Translations under genes and position numbers: made by a program
The notes under the pieces: generated by a model
What the model saw: the letters and a program-made list of their open reading frames with translations, nothing else
The model's database searches: none
What the model was told of the DNA's origin: nothing
In this document: positions 60,012-64,000 of the stretch, piece after piece
How positions within the stretch are numbered: the first letter of the stretch is position 1
Layout of the letters: each line of letters opens with the position of its first letter
Assembly (NCBI GenBank): GCA_910577475.1
Contig: CAJTLJ010000001.1
Coordinates: 186,001 to 250,000, forward strand
DNA: 64,000 nucleotides
Source: an uncultured Alistipes sp.
Lineage (GTDB): Bacteria; Bacteroidota; Bacteroidia; Bacteroidales; Rikenellaceae
Reading direction: 5' to 3'

Positions 60012-61961
60012 CTATCGATGCAGCTTGCACTTGGGCATTTGAGCCGCCGAGGCGGATTCGGTGATATCCAGCACGAGCATCGGACCGTTCCACTCGCCGC
60101 GAATGGCATGACCGCCATCGTCGGTCGCATCCACGACCACCTTGTAATCGTCACCGCTCTTCGTAATGGTGAAGCTGCCGCTGTCGATGGGCGCCATGTC
60201 ATAGGGCGTACCATCGGGATCGAGGCGCGAGAAGTCGGCAAACCAGGAATAGAGCGTATCGCCCGTGTAGAGCATGAAGCCGGGGAATGCGACGCAGTTG
60301 CCCGGAGTCCAGCCCATCGTGTAGGTTCCCGAAGGAACCGATGCAGCGCCCTGCCCCTTGGCTACCAATATCTCGAGAGTCATATAATGACCGGCGATAG
60401 GAGCCTGGGTATTCGGATCGAGATTGATCCAGATCATCCACGAATCGTAGTCGGGATAGAGATAGGAGCCCATGTAGAAGGCCACGCAGCTGGTTCCGGG
60501 TGCGAACGACAGATCGACATCCTTCGTCAGGGTCGACAGCGGACGCTGCGGCAGCGGGAAGTTCTGCGAAGTATCATTGTCGTTGTAGTTCTTCATGCGG
60601 AACTCGCCCTCGTAACGGCCCGTTACGGGTACGCCCTCCTCGGTCTTGAAGTCGAAATCGAACCGGTAGGTGTCGGCACCCGTCTTGGTTACGGTCATCG
60701 TTCCCTCCGTGAGCAGGCCGCGGGTACGGATGCCCGTTCCGCTGTCGATGTAGGTGATATGGGTATCGACCGGATAGACGGTGCCCAGGAAATCCATCAT
60801 CTGACCCGGATCCAGCGTCATCGGGATGGCGGTCGACGAACTCGCCTTACCGGCCGTAATCGTGTAGACGCCCTCCTCGAGCGGTGCGGGATCCTGATTG
60901 TAGTCGACGAGCTTGTGCATGTAGGGAGAGAGCTTGAGCATATAGCCGTCGGTCTGGAAATCCTCGCCCGACACATCGCCCGTGTAGAAGGTAAGGCTCA
61001 TGTCATCGGCATGGGGCATCCACCAGCAGCCGTAGTAGCGGGTCGAGAAGGCACTATAGTGCTCGAAGGTCACGTCCACCGGCTCGGTGAACACGCCCGC
61101 ATTCGACGAACCGGCGAATACGAACGAGATGCGGCCCTCGTAGGTCGCCTTGATCGGACGGCCGTCCAGCAGCACCATTACAGCGGTGATCTTATACCCG
61201 TCGGCATCCTCCTCGACCGTCACCACGCCGTCCAGCATGGGCTGAGGGGAGACCTTGTTGTCCTCGCGCGTGTAGAAAACCGAATAGGTATTGGTCCAGG
61301 TACCCGGCACACCCTCTTCGCCGCTCACGGTGTACTCGCCAACCGGAAGATGGATATCCGACTGGTCGGGAGCCATCTCGCCGTAGAGGTCGAGCACGAT
61401 CATCACGTCGCCGTTCTGCGCGGGTTCGCCGTTGGAATCGGGGCGGGCATTACCGATCGTCACCACGTAATTGGCTACCTGGGTGTTGCTGTCGAAGGAG
61501 TACTCCGCGAAGGAGAGGTAGTTGAGCTTCATATCCTCCAGCGACCCCATTCCGGAGTCGGTCGTCGACATCTCCAGCGGCTCGGAGAGCTTCGTCGAAC
61601 CGTCCCCGCCCTTCACGGCCGCAACGATCCGATATTCCGTATTCGACTCCAGACCGGTGATCTTCTCTGCCGAAGCGGCATTGAGCGTAGCCACCGCCGT
61701 TCCCGATGCAAGAATCTCATCCGCCGCAGGCAGCGTCTCCCCCTCCTTCATACATACATAGGAGCAGGCCACGGCACCCTTCGTAGTCACCGTAAAGTTC
61801 AGTTCGTAGTATCCGGCGGCACCTTTCGTCAGGTTCACCGAGAGTCCGGAAACAGGTACGGGCGGCACTTCGGGTTCGCTGTCGGAGCAGGCGGGCAGGA
61901 AACCGCAGCAAAGAACGACCGCACCCAGGAGCGCAACCGTCCGCAACAAGAAATTCTTCAT
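60012..61961 (-). CDS. Large lipoprotein with fibronectin-III-like N-terminus
   Basis: I start it at the ATG at 61961 (MKNFLLRTVALLGAVVL); 61967 is equally possible. 649 residues. The lipobox is LPACSD (Cys25). Residues 35-130 look like an Fn3-type domain (YYELNFTVTTKGAVACSYVCM ... GLESNTEYRIVAAVKGGDGS). Behind it are about four repeats of a beta-rich unit with the pattern Leu-Pro-x-Gly-x-Tyr-Thr (LPVGEYTVSG, LEEGVYTITAG, VPSGTYTMGW). Probably surface-exposed. No enzyme motif seen. Paralogue of the next gene. Confidence 0.75.
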   Translation of the reverse strand: MKNFLLRTVALLGAVVLCCGFLPACSDSEPEVPPVPVSGLSVNLTKGAAGYYELNFTVTTKGAVACSYVCMKEGETLPAADEILASGTAVATLNAASAEKITGLESNTEYRIVAAVKGGDGSTKLSEPLEMSTTDSGMGSLEDMKLNYLSFAEYSFDSNTQVANYVVTIGNARPDSNGEPAQNGDVMIVLDLYGEMAPDQSDIHLPVGEYTVSGEEGVPGTWTNTYSVFYTREDNKVSPQPMLDGVVTVEEDADGYKITAVMVLLDGRPIKATYEGRISFVFAGSSNAGVFTEPVDVTFEHYSAFSTRYYGCWWMPHADDMSLTFYTGDVSGEDFQTDGYMLKLSPYMHKLVDYNQDPAPLEEGVYTITAGKASSSTAIPMTLDPGQMMDFLGTVYPVDTHITYIDSGTGIRTRGLLTEGTMTVTKTGADTYRFDFDFKTEEGVPVTGRYEGEFRMKNYNDNDTSQNFPLPQRPLSTLTKDVDLSFAPGTSCVAFYMGSYLYPDYDSWMIWINLDPNTQAPIAGHYMTLEILVAKGQGAASVPSGTYTMGWTPGNCVAFPGFMLYTGDTLYSWFADFSRLDPDGTPYDMAPIDSGSFTITKSGDDYKVVVDATDDGGHAIRGEWNGPMLVLDITESASAAQMPKCKLHR

Positions 61962-62134
61962 CGTCATTTTAGTTGTTAAGTGAAACATTTTTCTGTCCGG
62001 CGCCGCCGCATCCGCGGAAAACCTCTGTCCGGCGGAGCGATTGCCGTCAACGTAAAGATAGAATATATTTTCGAATCATGCAAGCATTTTCGTCCATCGG
62101 AAGCATTTTTTTCGCCGACAGGTTCGCCGACCCG

Positions 62135-62170
62135 AAAAAAAATGCGGATCCGGCTTTGGCCGGATCCGCA
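62135..62170 (-). terminator. Terminator of the right-edge lipoprotein gene
   Basis: The perfect 12-bp stem TGCGGATCCGGC/GCCGGATCCGCA with a 4-nt loop is followed by eight T on the minus strand. Confidence 0.93.
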
Positions 62171-62204
62171 GATAGCATTGCCGCACGGGCGGCAGGCGAA
62201 CGGA

Positions 62205-64000
62205 CTACAGGTTCTTAATCACCACCGTAAACTGGGTGCCGTAAGAGTTCCCGTTCACGGGGCCCAGGTTCACGGCGCTCCCGTCCTCCGCACGGGCAAT
62301 CACGTTCTCGAACTGGAACATGTAGCCGTTGCCCGATTTGGATATGCCGATGCGGCCCGACTCGATTTCGAAATCCTTATCAGGATCGGTCACCTCGACA
62401 CCCCAACGAAGATACCGTCCACTGAACGTATTGTTCGTACCGCCGTTTGCGTCGAAAGTATATACGCCTGCACCGAAGGGGTCGGCATAAAAATCGATCG
62501 TAAGCGGACCGTTCAAGGTGTGGAAGACGATCTGATAGTGATTGCCGTCGTGGGCCTTCAGTTCCGCCTCATTAATACCGTAGAGGGGATATTCGATCGG
62601 CTCGGTAGAAATGCCGCCACCGTAGCACGGGCCCTGATAGGAACCGACGAATATCTTCGTCTCCTCGTCGGACATAGTCACAAGTTGGAAAGCGATCTCG
62701 TTGATATCCTGATCGGGCATTGCCGACAAGACACTGATCCAGCTCTTTTCAGGAACGATCATCCCATATGCAGGCTCGATGCCCGGAGTATCCCGATACA
62801 TGACGACACTATTTGAAAAATCGATCACGCCATCACTTTCGGCAGGCATGCCCGAGAAGAATCCGTTCAGGTAATCCATGCTCGTCTCGGTTTCGAGGAA
62901 CAAGGATCCGCACCATGTAAACTCCTCCATCATCAACTCCATATTCGTAGCGGGCACGTCGGCAAGAACAACCATACCGGACGTATCCATCCAGGAAATC
63001 TGCGGATAGATCTGCCCCAGCTGAACCACTTCGGGCATATTCTCGATAGGACCTTCGTAAACGATATGGAATTTCGTACCGTTGTCACCGACTGCATTGG
63101 CATCGATATGATAGATATTGTTCTCCAACATCACATCGATCTCGCATGCGGTCAGGACATCGGCGGTAGGATTGCCGTAATAGCCCGAAATCGAGGTTTT
63201 CGGAAGCAGCGTGCCCCACTCCAGCGAATAGTTATTCGACGGGAGGTAAGCAGCTTCGGCACCGGCCTGGAAATCGAATACGATTTCGTAGCTCCAGTCG
63301 GCATTGTTCAGCTTCACGTAGAATTCGCCGGGCTGCGGGTCTCTGATATCCATCAGAATAGCCTGCGAAATGACGATCTCCACGGCTTCGGCAGCAGCTT
63401 TGGTACCGGCCACCTCACCGTCGAAGAGAATGCTGAACAAACGTCCACCGGCCGTCAGCTGACCTTCGATATGGTAGAACACACCGCCCATTTCGGTCGT
63501 CTCCTCCAGGTCGGCCTCGACAAACAGTTCGCCCTCCTCGATGGCGAGCGTCTCGCCGCCGATCTTCAGATAGCTGTACTCGTTTTTGCGCAGTGTGCCG
63601 GGAGTAGTGCCATCTGCCACCGTAAACTCGTACGAAGGCAGGTAGTCGCTGCCGGCCGACTCGATATAGAGATCGAAAGCAGCTTCGTTACCCTCGGCAT
63701 CGGTCAGAGTCAGGCCCCAGTTGTTCGCCGCAGAAAATTCAGCCTGAGCCGCCTCGGCCCAGAACTCCTCGATCTCGACCACCTCGCCGGTGGTCTTGGC
63801 CTTCAGCGGCTCGGAGAGCACGGCCTTTCCGTCCTCGCCCTCCACGGCAGCGTAGATCACATACTCGGTTCCGGGGGTAAGCGGCTCGGCAACCAGCGTC
63901 TGCGCGCCTTTGGGATCAGCAGAGGTGCAGCCCAGCACCTGTTCGGCGGTCACCTCGCGACCGTTATCCTCGAAGTAGACCCAGGCAGCCTTGACGGCAT
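62205..64000 (-). CDS. Large lipoprotein paralogue, N-terminus beyond right edge
   Basis: The frame is open to the right edge, so about 598 codons are visible and the start lies outside. The first visible residues AVKAAWVYFEDNGREVTAEQVLGC belong to an Fn3-like repeat (LTPGTEYVIYAAVEGEDGKAVLSEPL), as in the previous gene. Repeats of the same beta-rich unit follow (YTFDANGGTNNTFSGRY near the end). It ends VNGNSYGTQFTVVIKNL. The shared layout suggests a gene duplication; the presence of a signal peptide cannot be checked here. Confidence 0.75.
   Translation of the reverse strand, partial: AVKAAWVYFEDNGREVTAEQVLGCTSADPKGAQTLVAEPLTPGTEYVIYAAVEGEDGKAVLSEPLKAKTTGEVVEIEEFWAEAAQAEFSAANNWGLTLTDAEGNEAAFDLYIESAGSDYLPSYEFTVADGTTPGTLRKNEYSYLKIGGETLAIEEGELFVEADLEETTEMGGVFYHIEGQLTAGGRLFSILFDGEVAGTKAAAEAVEIVISQAILMDIRDPQPGEFYVKLNNADWSYEIVFDFQAGAEAAYLPSNNYSLEWGTLLPKTSISGYYGNPTADVLTACEIDVMLENNIYHIDANAVGDNGTKFHIVYEGPIENMPEVVQLGQIYPQISWMDTSGMVVLADVPATNMELMMEEFTWCGSLFLETETSMDYLNGFFSGMPAESDGVIDFSNSVVMYRDTPGIEPAYGMIVPEKSWISVLSAMPDQDINEIAFQLVTMSDEETKIFVGSYQGPCYGGGISTEPIEYPLYGINEAELKAHDGNHYQIVFHTLNGPLTIDFYADPFGAGVYTFDANGGTNNTFSGRYLRWGVEVTDPDKDFEIESGRIGISKSGNGYMFQFENVIARAEDGSAVNLGPVNGNSYGTQFTVVIKNL

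Overview
The window looks like chromosomal DNA from a GC-rich member of the Bacteroidales, probably Alistipes or another Rikenellaceae genus. Four things point there. Promoters carry the Bacteroidetes -7 motif TAnnTTTG(C), with a TTG/TTTG motif about 20 bp upstream. Shine-Dalgarno sites are weak. Gene orders are Bacteroidetes-like: tRNAs-tuf-tRNA-secE-nusG-rplKAJL-rpoB, bamD-rpoZ-coaBC-recN, rpsF-rpsR-rplI. Several families are typical of the phylum (DUF4290, DUF4369/TlpA-like lipoprotein, fimbrillin-like lipoprotein, PepSY-like proteins). The genus is inferred, not proven.

Layout: 1-8.0 kb, minus strand: tRNA-Thr/Tyr/Gly, tuf, tRNA-Trp, secE, nusG, rplK, rplA, rplJ, rplL and the first 1006 codons of rpoB. 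8.3-12.0 kb, plus strand: ferritin, L-serine ammonia-lyase, a structured ncRNA, a lipoprotein and a twice-frameshifted outer-membrane protein gene. 12.0-20.5 kb, minus: a calcium-type P-ATPase, then the cell-shape cluster mreB-mreC-mreD-mrdA-rodA. 20.7-28.4 kb: gpsA-pgi (+), an NtrC-like regulator (-), DUF4290, then a tight operon of a TlpA-like lipoprotein, lpxH, thyA and folA. 28.4-29.5 kb: a structured intergenic stretch, rpsT, tRNA-Glu, tRNA-Pro.

29.5-39.2 kb is an integrated element. It duplicates the 3' end of tRNA-Pro (29486-29520 and 39200-39234, 35 bp identical). It carries a tyrosine integrase (frameshifted in this sequence), an excisionase-like HTH protein, a transposase-like zinc-ribbon protein, a DUF6291-like protein, a BT4734/PriCT-type primase-like protein, a Mrr-type nuclease (frameshifted in a T9 run), a degraded zeta-toxin-like gene with a 52-aa partner, and a six-gene cargo operon of two paralogous soluble proteins and four membrane proteins, three of them sharing a DUF4190-like hydrophobic module. 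Just outside the right att site is a KAP P-loop NTPase gene of the type often linked to phage defence.

40.9-64 kb: tRNA-His, groESL, an anti-sigma/ECF pair, bamD-rpoZ-coaBC-recN, rpsA, a small ORF with a fimbrillin-like lipoprotein, a DMT transporter, rpsF-rpsR-rplI, two PepSY-like proteins, a FadL porin, a guanine-deaminase-like enzyme, tRNA-Arg and two large paralogous lipoproteins, the last cut by the right edge.

The most interesting observation is a recurrent structured RNA. A ~236-nt unit at 10.41-10.65 kb (+) has a clear homologue of ~248 nt on the minus strand inside the island (32.77-33.02 kb). Both have a Bacteroidetes -7 promoter, a shared 5' block with GACATATTGA and GAAAGTGTTT, and a shared 3' hairpin (AAGTGTGG with CCACACTT) ending in a T tract. 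In both places protein genes follow on the same strand with no evident promoter of their own, so an independent ncRNA and an attenuating leader are both possible.
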